Source: an uncultured Clostridia bacterium (GTDB lineage: Bacteria > Bacillota > Clostridia > Oscillospirales > Ruminococcaceae). From it: a stretch of DNA of 8,563 nucleotides. Numbering within the stretch: the stretch's first letter is position 1; the number at the start of each line of letters is the position of its first letter. The position numbers were made by a program, and so were the translations under genes. Under the pieces are notes generated by a model that saw only the letters and a program-made list of their open reading frames with translations, made no database searches and was not told where the DNA came from. Where the stretch lies: contig CALERQ010000242.1 in the NCBI GenBank assembly GCA_937907305.1, positions 1 to 8,563 of the forward strand, in the 5' to 3' direction. This document shows, in pieces, positions 1 to 5,764 of the stretch.

Positions 1-74
1 TGGCGCCGGTGGCGGGGTTCTTCTGGTCATCGGTCTTGGGGGTGTCCTCGGTGCGGTCGATGATGATGACGGTG
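1..74 (-). repeat. C-terminal sorting-tail repeat, copy A
   Basis: This encodes TVIIIDR-TEDTPKTDDQ-KNPATGA of protein A. It matches 2345-2421 of protein B almost base for base, except for one inserted codon (Pro) in B and one or two substitutions. Homology stops abruptly inside the linker, just before TVIIID. The copy continues off the left edge. Confidence 0.9.
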
Positions 75-1201
75 GGATTCTCATTGATGGGCTCATTGAC
101 TACATCCGTAAAGCCATCACCGAATTTAGCTTCCATGCCTTCCTTGCTGGTTCCCCAATTATTGCCGGTCATGCTAACCGTTACGGTATCCGGACGAGTG
201 GTCGCTTTAATAATCTCACCGTCAGCCTTACCGCTGTTGGTGGAGGTGTTCTTGCTGATGGTGATGGTAGTACCCTCACCAACATTATTGAAACGAATGA
301 TGCAGTCGCCGACATTCTTAAAGGTATTGCCGGTGATGACAACATTGCCGTGGTCGCAAGTGCTCTTATCCTGAATAGCAATAGCGTTGTGACCGGTCGT
401 ATCAAAGGTGCTGTTCTTTACGGTAACATTTTTAATGTTGCCTGTGTAAACACCCTGGTAGCAGCTATTAAACTTACAGTTATCAACGGTCAGATCGGTC
501 ATATTGCCATTGTTGTTTTCATTGTAGTAGCGGATGGCCTGGTTGCCACTGGCGGTATTGTTGATATCGAAGGTGCAGTTTTTGAAGGTGACACCTTTGA
601 TGGTAGTTTCCGCATTAGAGGTGTTAATATCGCTTATTGCGGTAAAGGTGATGCCATCAAAGGTGATATTGCTCACTGTTTGGGCAAGGTGGTAACTGCC
701 TGGAGTGCTGGGAATCTCTTTATCAAGAACATAGTCATGGGCAGGTGTTCCGGTCGTTCCGTGTATATGACCGGAAGTCATTTTAACACCGGCAACGCTA
801 ACCGCAGCATTGGAAGCGGCTTTCAATGTTACACCCGAGATAGTTCTGTGGTAAAAATGAACTAAATTAGGATCCAAATCGCTGACAGCGCTTACCGCAG
901 ACTCTACACGAGTCCAGCCTGTTTCCTGCGACCACTGACCATTATACCATGTGGTATTGCTGCCCTCGTACTTGGTGGCACGGCCCAGCTCCAGCTGGCC
1001 GTAGGTGCCGGCGGAGAGAATGATGGTAGTATTATCGATGGAGCCGTATTTGCCATCAAGGACATCCTGCACATTGGCGGGAGTTACATTCTGCCAAACG
1101 CCATTTACACAGGTGGGGTCGCCTTCTTCCGCCATAGCGGTGACGGGCAGCATGACGGCCAGCATGAGGAATGCCAGCACGACGCTTAAAAACTTTTTCA
1201 T
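1..1201 (-). CDS. Wall-anchored parallel beta-helix surface protein A (3' end cut by window edge)
   Basis: Likely a secreted protein covalently linked to the cell wall; its ligand or substrate is unknown. The frame is open from the ATG at 1199-1201 to the left edge, giving 400 complete codons and no stop. Residues 1-24 are a classic signal peptide (MKKFLS, hydrophobic core, TAMA cleavage site). An N-terminal region holds the TIILSAGTYGQLEL strand typical of a beta-helix start (about 59-72). Residues 175-345 carry repeated rungs with N-x-T-F / N-C-x-F turns (ITFDGITF, VTFKNCTF, LTVDNCKF, VTVKNSTF, VVITGNTF), the pattern of right-handed parallel beta-helix proteins. Asp/Glu/Pro/Thr-rich linker 369-394 leads to NPATG at 395-399, an LPXTG-like sortase motif. 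By comparison with protein B, about 25 residues (membrane helix and RKK tail) are missing, so full length is about 425. The ribosome site AGAGAGG lies 10 bases before the ATG. No catalytic motif is recognised, so an enzyme (lyase-like) role is neither shown nor excluded. Confidence 0.88.
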   Translation of the reverse strand, partial: MKKFLSVVLAFLMLAVMLPVTAMAEEGDPTCVNGVWQNVTPANVQDVLDGKYGSIDNTTIILSAGTYGQLELGRATKYEGSNTTWYNGQWSQETGWTRVESAVSAVSDLDPNLVHFYHRTISGVTLKAASNAAVSVAGVKMTSGHIHGTTGTPAHDYVLDKEIPSTPGSYHLAQTVSNITFDGITFTAISDINTSNAETTIKGVTFKNCTFDINNTASGNQAIRYYNENNNGNMTDLTVDNCKFNSCYQGVYTGNIKNVTVKNSTFDTTGHNAIAIQDKSTCDHGNVVITGNTFKNVGDCIIRFNNVGEGTTITISKNTSTNSGKADGEIIKATTRPDTVTVSMTGNNWGTSKEGMEAKFGDGFTDVVNEPINENPTVIIIDRTEDTPKTDDQKNPATGA

Positions 1202-1245
1202 TTTGCATTGACCTCTCTTCTTTTTTATTTTTCCCACGGGCGGGG

Positions 1246-1289
1246 TTGTGTTTGCGGGGCAAACACAAAATATCCCCCCAGGGGGATAT
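1246..1289 (-). promoter_or_regulatory. Two-hairpin 5' leader of gene A
   Basis: The leader transcript can form two adjacent stem-loops. Hairpin 1 (1270-1289) has 9-bp arms ATATCCCCC/GGGGGATAT and sits within a few bases of the predicted 5' end. Hairpin 2 (1246-1268) has perfect 10-bp arms TTGTGTTTGC/GCAAACACAA around a 3-base loop. A purine-rich stretch with the ribosome site follows and is left unpaired. No poly-U follows either hairpin, so these are not terminators. A role in mRNA stability or translation control is an inference. Confidence 0.65.
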
Positions 1290-1301
1290 AAGAACAGGAT
1301 A

Positions 1302-1331
1302 AGGCTACCACTTTTGGGCTGGGGATGTCAA
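1302..1331 (-). promoter_or_regulatory. Promoter of surface protein gene A
   Basis: On the minus strand a perfect TTGACA -35 box (1326-1331) is followed after 18 bases by TAGCCT (1302-1307). A TGG just before it gives an extended -10 (TGN). The -10 itself is weak, but the arrangement is kept in copy B. Transcription would start near 1295, giving a leader of about 94 bases. The promoter begins only about 40 bases after the amidase stop codon, so gene A can be transcribed independently. Confidence 0.7.
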
Positions 1332-1372
1332 CCTATTTGAGAATTTTTGGGGAGGTGCACAATTTCTCCCAT

Positions 1373-2017
1373 CTAAATTTGTGCAGGGTTTTCCTCCAGC
1401 AGGGCCTGCAGGGACTGCCGCAGGGCAAGGTAGCGCTGCCGCCAGTCCTCCCCGGCGGTGGGGGCAGTATACTCTACCCCAAACCAGCGGCAAACCCCGC
1501 GGCACAGGGCTTCCGCGATCTCGCCCTGATTTTCCACCAGCCACCGGGCATCGGCCCCATTATCGTGGAAAGCAAGTTCCGGGTAGACCGAAAGCATGGG
1601 GGTGCTGTTGATCTCGTAGAAGGTGGTATTCTGGCGGACGCCGCGGCTGGCAGCCGCCGGGTAAATGGCCATGAGCTCCTCGTAGGTCATCTGGCAGGCG
1701 CGCCAGCTGATGCCGCCGGGCTGGCCATAGGCCAGGACCTCCGGGCCGCGGGCGGAGCCCTCCCTGGGGGTGGCGGAGCTGGCATTGGTGTGGATGGGGA
1801 GGTAGTAATCGGCCTGCCAGGAAATGGCTTCCGCCACACGGACACGCACGGTGGCCTCGGGCGGGGCCATTTTGACCGAAAAGCCGCAGCGGGTAAGGGC
1901 CGCGGCGGTTTTTTGCGCGATGGAGGTGGTGACATCGTGCTCGAAGAGGGTGGGGTAGCCGAAGTAGGGGCCGTGGGGAGCGGGACGGCGCTCCGGGGAG
2001 AGGTAGATTTTTTTCAT
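1373..2017 (-). CDS. Putative N-acetylmuramoyl-L-alanine amidase (Amidase_3-like)
   Basis: Probable zinc-dependent peptidoglycan hydrolase cutting the bond between N-acetylmuramic acid and L-alanine. The 214-residue protein starts with MKKIYLSPE, the short first strand seen in clostridial and phage-type Amidase_3 enzymes. Glu26 (LFEHDV) fits the zinc-binding Glu, His76 in YLPIHTNAS fits the family SIHxNA histidine, and Glu147 in YPELAFHDN fits the catalytic Glu that precedes the conserved HDN-x-x-DA segment. The usual DPGHGG first histidine motif is absent; His15 (PAPHGPY) may replace it, so activity is not certain. There is no signal peptide or wall-binding domain, only a short helical tail (190-208). 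The start is supported by AAAGGAGA 8 bases upstream; the stop TAG is at 1373-1375. The gene lies between the two beta-helix genes. I found no convincing promoter or terminator of its own; read-through from B would have to pass a strong terminator. Confidence 0.8.
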   Translation of the reverse strand: MKKIYLSPERRPAPHGPYFGYPTLFEHDVTTSIAQKTAAALTRCGFSVKMAPPEATVRVRVAEAISWQADYYLPIHTNASSATPREGSARGPEVLAYGQPGGISWRACQMTYEELMAIYPAAASRGVRQNTTFYEINSTPMLSVYPELAFHDNGADARWLVENQGEIAEALCRGVCRWFGVEYTAPTAGEDWRQRYLALRQSLQALLEENPAQI

Positions 2018-2057
2018 GGGGGGATCTCCTTTCGTGGGGTGTAAGATATTTTATGCC

Positions 2058-2087
2058 GGAGGGGGGCCGGGGGCGAAAGACCCCTCC
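2058..2087 (-). promoter_or_regulatory. Inverted repeat in the amidase 5' region
   Basis: 7-bp arms GGAGGGG (2058-2064) and CCCCTCC (2081-2087) enclose 16 bases and lie about 40-70 bases before the amidase start. In RNA this would be a GC-rich hairpin upstream of the ribosome site. Another weaker pair (CCCTTC/GAAGGG, about 2107-2128) lies further upstream. No function can be assigned. Confidence 0.35.
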
Positions 2088-2190
2088 ACTAATACGGCAA
2101 AAACGGCCCTTCTTTGCAGGTGAAGGGTTAATAATTCACTTTTTTTCACGGAAAATTTACGATTGCGGGAAAATATGGGTGAGATTTAAC

Positions 2191-2210
2191 TAAATATCGG
2201 GCGATATTTA
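2191..2210. promoter_or_regulatory. AT-rich inverted repeat, possible operator
   Basis: Perfect 9-bp arms TAAATATCG and CGATATTTA are separated by two bases. It sits in an AT-rich island between the terminator of gene B and the amidase gene, about 175-195 bases upstream of the amidase start. The length and symmetry resemble a dimeric repressor site. No clear promoter could be matched to it. Confidence 0.4.
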
Positions 2211-2225
2211 CAGCAAAATGGCAGC

Positions 2226-2250
2226 AAAAAGGAGCCCCCGAAGGGGCTCC
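2226..2250 (-). terminator. Rho-independent terminator of surface protein gene B
   Basis: In the minus-strand transcript, perfect 8-bp arms GGAGCCCC and GGGGCTCC close a UUCG tetraloop, followed by TTTTT. It begins 18 bases after the stop codon of gene B and should end its transcript before the amidase gene. Confidence 0.93.
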
Positions 2251-2267
2251 CGAAAGAGGGGGATGTG

Positions 2268-3692
2268 TTATTTTTTGCGGAGGAGGGCAACAGCACCAAG
2301 AGCGGAGACGGCCATGAGGGCCACGGCCGCGGCGACCATATCGTTGGCGCCGGTGGCGGGGTTCTTCTGGTCATCGGTCTTGGGGGTGTCCTCAGTGGGA
2401 CGGTCGATGATGATGACGGTGCCGGTATTGCCGCCGGGAACGACATTGTTCTCCACTATGGTTTTGACAACTTCGCTCATACCGTATTTTGTGCTGCCCT
2501 TTACGCCTTGGGTAATGTCAACGGTCTTGGCAACGGTGTTGTCCCTGGTGATGGTAAGGGTCAGGTTATCATTGGTGAAGGATTTATTGTTGGCAGTCGC
2601 ATCATCATAGATGAGGTAGCCGGTGCCATTGATGGTGTTGCCGGAAATAGTGATCTCGGGTTTCGCACATTGCAGCAGACCCTCGTGCAAAGTAATAGCA
2701 TTGCCGCCGGTGAGATTCATCATGTTGTTTTCGACCTTGGCGGAAGCAAGTTTGGTCAACTGGATGCAGGAGCGGCCGGTATCGGTGACGGAAATGGTGT
2801 TGCCCTCGATAACAGCGTTTACATTTGCATGGTCAATGTTAATGCCACGGGCGTATCCTCTGATATTGTTATTCTTAATATTCAAGGTGTTGCCGCCTTT
2901 GCACTGGGCAAAGATGGAGTAAGCATTGATGTCACCAGAGTAATTAGTGCCATCGAACACATTATCGTGGATGTTGTAGGTCATTCCGGTATTCACAAAG
3001 TCATCATAGACATACAGGCGGCCATTGAACTTGCAGTTCTTGATCTCCATTTCGCCGGTGGCGGTTTTGGTGCTTCCTTCAGTGGCGTTCGCAGCAGAGG
3101 CTCCTACGGTAGTGCTGTTGGTAGTCGCAAACTCGATGTTATCGATGGTCAGCTTGCCAGAAATGGTATACATGCCGTCATAGCCACCGGCAACATACGC
3201 CTGCACATTACCATCCGTCAGCTTGGCTTTGCTGCCATCGGCATTATTCACGCCAATGATGCTATAACTGGTGCGGAAAATCTGGTGGTTGCCGCCAACG
3301 GTGCAGTCCATTTGGTTGCCGTCAGACTGGAGAGAGGTAAAGCCCGCCAGTGTGCCGTGGATATAATATTTAACCTCGGTCACTGAACCGGAAATGTCTT
3401 TGTATTTGTATAGCGGGGCGGTATTATCGGTAACATCCAAATAAGGGGTTCCGCCTTCACGGTCTTTCCAAGTCACACCGAACAGGGCCATATAGGCTTC
3501 ATTGGCGGCCTTGCAGGTAGTGTATTGCTTATTTTCATACATAGCTTTTGCGGTGGCGATAGCCTCATCGGAAACTTTGCTGCCGTAGGTCAGCTCTATG
3601 GTAACATAATCCGTTTCACTGGCCATAGCGGTGACGGGCAGCATGACGGCCAGCATGAGGAATGCCAGCACGACGCTTAAAAACTTTTTCAT
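2268..3692 (-). CDS. Wall-anchored parallel beta-helix surface protein B
   Basis: A complete 474-residue paralogue of protein A, likely exported and anchored to peptidoglycan by sortase. Residues 1-24 (MKKFLS...TAMA) are the signal peptide, identical to A. Residues 25-150 form a distinct N-terminal region with no recognised fold. From about 170 to 400 there are beta-helix rungs (LTIDNIEF, MEIKNCKF, YNIHDNVF, LNIKNNNI, AVIEGNTI, AKVENNMM, ITISGNTI). The acidic Thr/Pro linker (TEDTPKTDDQ) leads to NPATG at 444-448, a 20-residue hydrophobic helix (about 452-471) and the RKK stop-transfer tail, the complete layout of a sortase substrate. A start further upstream in the same frame (to 3851) is open but would place the promoter and leader inside the coding region; the ATG at 3690-3692 has AGAGAGG 10 bases upstream and begins the signal peptide. 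No catalytic residues are recognised; adhesin, glycan-binding or lyase-like roles are all possible. Confidence 0.9.
   Translation of the reverse strand: MKKFLSVVLAFLMLAVMLPVTAMASETDYVTIELTYGSKVSDEAIATAKAMYENKQYTTCKAANEAYMALFGVTWKDREGGTPYLDVTDNTAPLYKYKDISGSVTEVKYYIHGTLAGFTSLQSDGNQMDCTVGGNHQIFRTSYSIIGVNNADGSKAKLTDGNVQAYVAGGYDGMYTISGKLTIDNIEFATTNSTTVGASAANATEGSTKTATGEMEIKNCKFNGRLYVYDDFVNTGMTYNIHDNVFDGTNYSGDINAYSIFAQCKGGNTLNIKNNNIRGYARGINIDHANVNAVIEGNTISVTDTGRSCIQLTKLASAKVENNMMNLTGGNAITLHEGLLQCAKPEITISGNTINGTGYLIYDDATANNKSFTNDNLTLTITRDNTVAKTVDITQGVKGSTKYGMSEVVKTIVENNVVPGGNTGTVIIIDRPTEDTPKTDDQKNPATGANDMVAAAVALMAVSALGAVALLRKK
2345..2421 (-). repeat. C-terminal sorting-tail repeat, copy B
   Basis: This is the counterpart of 1-74 and encodes TVIIIDRPTEDTPKTDDQ plus NPATGA. 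It carries one extra Pro codon relative to copy A. Upstream of TVIIID the two proteins no longer align. Confidence 0.9.
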
Positions 3693-3735
3693 TTTGTATT
3701 GACCTCTCTTCTTTTTATTTTTCCCACGGGCGGGG

Positions 3736-3778
3736 TTGTGTTTGCGGGGCAAACACAAAAATATCCCCATGGGGATAT
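3736..3778 (-). promoter_or_regulatory. Two-hairpin 5' leader of gene B
   Basis: Hairpin 1 (3761-3778) is a perfect 18-base palindrome with arms ATATCCCC/GGGGATAT plus the centre AT. Hairpin 2 (3736-3758) is identical to copy A, with 10-bp arms TTGTGTTTGC/GCAAACACAA and a 3-base loop. Relative to copy A, hairpin 1 is shorter by one base on each arm, so pairing is kept. The predicted transcript start near 3784 would put hairpin 1 almost at the 5' end. Confidence 0.68.
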
Positions 3779-3790
3779 AAGAACAGGATA

Positions 3791-3820
3791 AGGTTACCAC
3801 TTTTGGGCAGGGCGTGTCAA
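3791..3820 (-). promoter_or_regulatory. Promoter of surface protein gene B
   Basis: Minus strand: TTGACA (3815-3820), an 18-base spacer ending in TGG, then TAACCT (3791-3796). The TGN before the -10 makes an extended -10 promoter. The same boxes and spacing occur in copy A. Confidence 0.72.
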
Positions 3821-3871
3821 CCCATTTGAGAATTTTTGGCGATTCGCACAAAATGCGGAGGCGAATTTATG

Positions 3872-3903
3872 CAAAAAGGCCCCCGGCAGCAAGCTACCGG
3901 GGG
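3872..3903 (-). terminator. Rho-independent terminator of psuG
   Basis: Minus-strand transcript: CCCCCGGTAG pairs with CTGCCGGGGG (10 bp, one U-G pair) around a CTTG loop, then CC and TTTTT. It starts about 15 bases after the psuG stop and separates psuG from the promoter of gene B. Confidence 0.92.
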
Positions 3904-3917
3904 ATTCCGCGCTTATT

Positions 3918-4835
3918 TTACATTTTAGCCAGAGAAACAGCGATGCGGGCCGCGCAGCGGGCATTATTGAGCGCCAGTTGAACATTGGAGGCGAAGGACT
4001 CGCCGCCGGTCATATCCTTGATGTGGGCCAGCAGGAAGGGGGTGATCTCCTTGCCGTGGATATGCTGGGCATCGGCCAGCTCCAGGGCCTTGGTGATGAT
4101 GCCCTCCATGTAATCGAAATCCATGGCGTATTCATCCGGGATGGGATTGCCGATGAGGACGCCGCCGGGCATTTCCAGCTCCAGCTTGGTCTTGATGATA
4201 CGAGCGATCTCCTCCTCATTCTGGGCGGCGTAATCGACCTTAAAGCCGCTCTTTTTGCAGAAGAAGGCGGGGAAATCCTCGGTGCCATTGCCGATGACGG
4301 GGACGCCCATGGTCTCGAGGTACTCCAGGGTACGGCCGATATCGAGGATCTGCTTGGCGCCGGCGCAGATAACGGCGACGGGGGTGCGGGCCAGCTCCTG
4401 CAGGTCGGCGGAGACATCCATGGTGACCTCACCGTGGCGATGAACGCCGCCGATGCCACCGGTGGCGAACACATGGATGCCGGCCAGCGCCGCGCACATC
4501 ATGGTGGAGGCAACGGTGGTGGCGCCGGTCTTGCCGGTGGCGAGGTAGGTGGCGAAATCGCGGCGGGAGACCTTACCGACATTTTCGCCGCGGCACATCA
4601 GCTCCAGTTCCTCCGGGGAGAGGCCGACTTTGATCTTGCCGCCGATGAGCGCCATAGTGGCGGGATGGGCGCCGCAGGCCCGGATCTCTTTTTCCACCTC
4701 CGCGGCAAAGGAGAGGTTTTCCGGATAAGGCATACCGTGGCTGAGGATGGTGCTTTCCAGGGCAACAACGGGCTCGCCGTTTTTGATGGCTTCCCGCAGC
4801 TCGGGGGTGATATCAAGGTATTTTTCGAGATTCAT
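3918..4835 (-). CDS. psuG: Pseudouridine-5'-phosphate glycosidase
   Basis: Reversibly splits pseudouridine 5'-phosphate into uracil and ribose 5-phosphate, a cytoplasmic step of pseudouridine salvage. The 305-residue protein matches the family along its whole length (E. coli enzyme about 312). Visible signatures are VALESTILSHGMPYPEN (Glu27), GKVSRRD (Lys88), TGGIGGVHRH, SADLQEL (Asp144, the probable metal ligand), CAGAKQILDI (Lys161, equivalent to the Schiff-base lysine of the E. coli enzyme as I recall it) and GGESFASNVQLALNN (Asn284). All expected active-site residues appear present. The start is fixed by AGGAGG 10 bases before ATG 4833-4835; an open upstream extension lies within the leader. 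The usual partner kinase psuK is not in this window, and the gene has its own promoter and terminator, so it is transcribed alone here. Confidence 0.95.
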   Translation of the reverse strand: MNLEKYLDITPELREAIKNGEPVVALESTILSHGMPYPENLSFAAEVEKEIRACGAHPATMALIGGKIKVGLSPEELELMCRGENVGKVSRRDFATYLATGKTGATTVASTMMCAALAGIHVFATGGIGGVHRHGEVTMDVSADLQELARTPVAVICAGAKQILDIGRTLEYLETMGVPVIGNGTEDFPAFFCKKSGFKVDYAAQNEEEIARIIKTKLELEMPGGVLIGNPIPDEYAMDFDYMEGIITKALELADAQHIHGKEITPFLLAHIKDMTGGESFASNVQLALNNARCAARIAVSLAKM

Positions 4836-4925
4836 GTCAGATGTTCCTCCTGTAATTAAAGTATTCTGTAATACGGGTTTCAAAAGGTTCATCGACTGGG
4901 GCGGACGCTCCATCGTTGAAAGCTT

Positions 4926-4954
4926 ATTATACCCATTCCCACGGCGGAATGCAA
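4926..4954 (-). promoter_or_regulatory. psuG promoter with inverted repeat in the spacer
   Basis: Minus strand: TTGCAT (4949-4954), a 17-base spacer, then a perfect TATAAT (4926-4931). An inverted repeat CATTCC-N6-GGAATG (4934-4951) overlaps the -35 and fills the spacer, which fits a repressor site. The leader is about 84 bases and contains a small hairpin (GTATT/AATAC, 4861-4874) just before the ribosome site. Confidence 0.8.
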
Positions 4955-5057
4955 GGGGTTTGGGTGTGAAATTTGTGTGAAAGGCAGCACAGGGGCAGAT
5001 AGCATGGATGTAAAAGCTTTTTGACGCGAAGCACCACCGATGGAAAAGGCTTTTGGA

Positions 5058-5086
5058 TTGATAACCGGGCAAAATGCTGGTAAACT
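5058..5086 (+). promoter_or_regulatory. xre1 promoter
   Basis: TTGATA (5058-5063), a 17-base spacer, then TAAACT (5081-5086) preceded by TGG, an extended -10. The transcript would start near 5093, giving a leader of about 19 bases that contains AAAGGAGGT. It points away from the psuG promoter. Confidence 0.68.
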
Positions 5087-5111
5087 GAAAGCATCAAAAG
5101 GAGGTGCGAAA

Positions 5112-5534
5112 ATGAGCATCGGAGAAAAAATTAGAAAGGCCAGAGAGGAAAACGGCATCACACAGGCGGAGGCCGCGGAGCGGCTGCTGGTTTCCCGGCA
5201 GACGATCTCTAACTGGGAAAATGAGCGATCGCTGCCGGATATCCTGAGTGTGATGCGGATGAGCGAACTATACCATGTGAGCCTGGACGAGCTGCTGAAA
5301 GGAGACAGAGCCATGATGAACAAAATAGAAAAGGACATGAAAATAAGCAAAACCGAGAAGAAAATCATGAAATTCGCGGGGGTATCGATCCTGCTGGGGC
5401 TGATCGTATTTGCGCTGAGCCAGGCTTTTGCGGGAAGTCCCATTGTGGATTTTTTGGAGGGGGCGACCCCGTGGGTGCTGCTGGGACTGACCTATCTGTT
5501 CTGGCTGCTCTCGCTGGATAAGCAGCGTGACTGA
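5112..5534 (+). CDS. XRE-family helix-turn-helix protein with two membrane segments
   Basis: Probable DNA-binding regulator tethered to the membrane; target genes unknown. The 140-residue protein has an N-terminal Cro/CI-type helix-turn-helix at about 5-60 (IRKAREENGITQAEAAERL, then VSRQTISNWENERSLPD, then YHVSLDELLKGD), a form common in Firmicutes. A charged linker (66-86) is followed by two predicted membrane helices, about 87-107 and 118-135, and a short charged tail. The start ATG has AAAGGAGGT 6 bases upstream; a longer in-frame start at 5040 was rejected because it would place the promoter in the coding region. The gene stands alone, divergent from psuG, with its own terminator. It could control itself or neighbours. 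It resembles xre2 in its helix-turn-helix half, but its membrane part is much shorter. Confidence 0.9.
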   Translation: MSIGEKIRKAREENGITQAEAAERLLVSRQTISNWENERSLPDILSVMRMSELYHVSLDELLKGDRAMMNKIEKDMKISKTEKKIMKFAGVSILLGLIVFALSQAFAGSPIVDFLEGATPWVLLGLTYLFWLLSLDKQRD

Positions 5535-5554
5535 ACCGCAATTTATATAATAAG

Positions 5555-5584
5555 GGCTTCATCCGTGACGGGTGGGGCCTTTTT
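5555..5584 (+). terminator. Rho-independent terminator of xre1
   Basis: Arms GGCTTCATCCG (5555-5565) and CGGGTGGGGCC (5569-5579) pair over 11 positions with three U-G pairs around a TGA loop, followed by TTTTT. It begins 20 bases after the xre1 stop. Confidence 0.88.
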
Positions 5585-5585
5585 A

Positions 5586-5680
5586 TTTCTGCCAACCGGG
5601 CGCTGGTAAGAGGCAACGGGGCGCAGCCCCTTTCGGCGGAGCCGAAAGGGGCTGCGCCCCGAACCAGCGCCCGGCAGAAA
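5586..5680. repeat. 95-bp near-perfect palindrome (possible miniature interspersed element)
   Basis: A nested inverted repeat. The inner part (5617-5661) has perfect 21-bp arms, beginning CGGGGCGCAGCCCC, around a GGA loop. The outer part pairs CGGGCGCTGGT with ACCAGCGCCCG and TTTCTGCC with GGCAGAAA out to both ends. The left arm carries about 4 extra bases (near 5594) and about 8 extra bases (AAGAGGCAA against a single A). There is no U-tract and no reading frame of note. It lies between the xre1 terminator and the promoter of the permease gene, so it need not be transcribed. Its size and symmetry resemble palindromic interspersed repeats; only one copy occurs here. Confidence 0.8.
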
Positions 5681-5698
5681 CCTGCGGGAAATGTGATA

Positions 5699-5727
5699 TT
5701 GACACCCGGCCCGGGGGATCCTATTAT
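5699..5727 (+). promoter_or_regulatory. Promoter of the AEC permease gene
   Basis: A perfect TTGACA (5699-5704) is followed by 17 bases and TATTAT (5722-5727). An overlapping TATAAT (5725-5730) would leave a 20-base spacer and is less likely. Predicted leader is about 30 bases. The spacer contains GC-rich CCCGG..CCGGG symmetry. Confidence 0.82.
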
Positions 5728-5764
5728 AATAAGGTATACCAAGTGACGGGAGAGTGGAGATCCT

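Larger units (their letters stand above)
1131..1350 (-). repeat. Promoter-leader-signal peptide repeat, copy A
   Basis: About 220 bp covering the promoter, 5' leader, ribosome site and signal-peptide codons of gene A. It is duplicated at 3622-3839 in front of gene B. The signal-peptide part is identical in the two copies. The leader differs by only a few substitutions and single-base indels. Similarity ends sharply after GAATTTTTGG on the upstream side and at the signal-peptide cleavage site on the coding side. Confidence 0.92.
3622..3839 (-). repeat. Promoter-leader-signal peptide repeat, copy B
   Basis: About 218 bp matching 1131-1350. The signal-peptide codons are identical to copy A, and the leader and promoter differ at roughly ten positions. 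The mature proteins diverge immediately after the Ala-Met-Ala cleavage site. Confidence 0.92.

Noticed and set aside
1246..1289. Leader hairpins as transcription terminators or a known riboswitch
   Set aside because: Neither hairpin is followed by a U-tract, there is no alternative anti-terminator pairing that I can see, and the structure is too small for a riboswitch class I recognise.
1325..2044. Plus-strand open frame opposite the amidase gene
   Set aside because: Gly-rich composition, no ribosome site, and complete overlap with the supported amidase frame.
2265..3386. Long plus-strand open frame (373 codons) opposite surface gene B
   Set aside because: It lies wholly antisense to a gene with signal peptide, beta-helix repeats and sorting tail. 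Its translation is a low-complexity Gly/Ile/Val-rich string with no ribosome site, as expected for an antisense shadow.
3693..3851. N-terminal extension of surface protein B
   Set aside because: The frame is open upstream, but the stretch contains the promoter and leader that are also conserved in copy A. The signal peptide starts at the downstream ATG, which has a good ribosome site.
3978..4859. Plus-strand open frame (293 codons) opposite psuG
   Set aside because: psuG on the minus strand matches a known family over its full length. The opposite frame is a Gly/Ala/Asp-rich shadow created by GC-rich codons.
5021..5026. TTGACG as a -35 for xre1
   Set aside because: No acceptable -10 box lies 16-19 bases downstream. 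The TTGATA/TAAACT pair closer to the gene fits better.
4836..5072. N-terminal extension of PsuG
   Set aside because: It covers a TTGCAT/TATAAT promoter, and the family alignment starts at the ATG with AGGAGG upstream.
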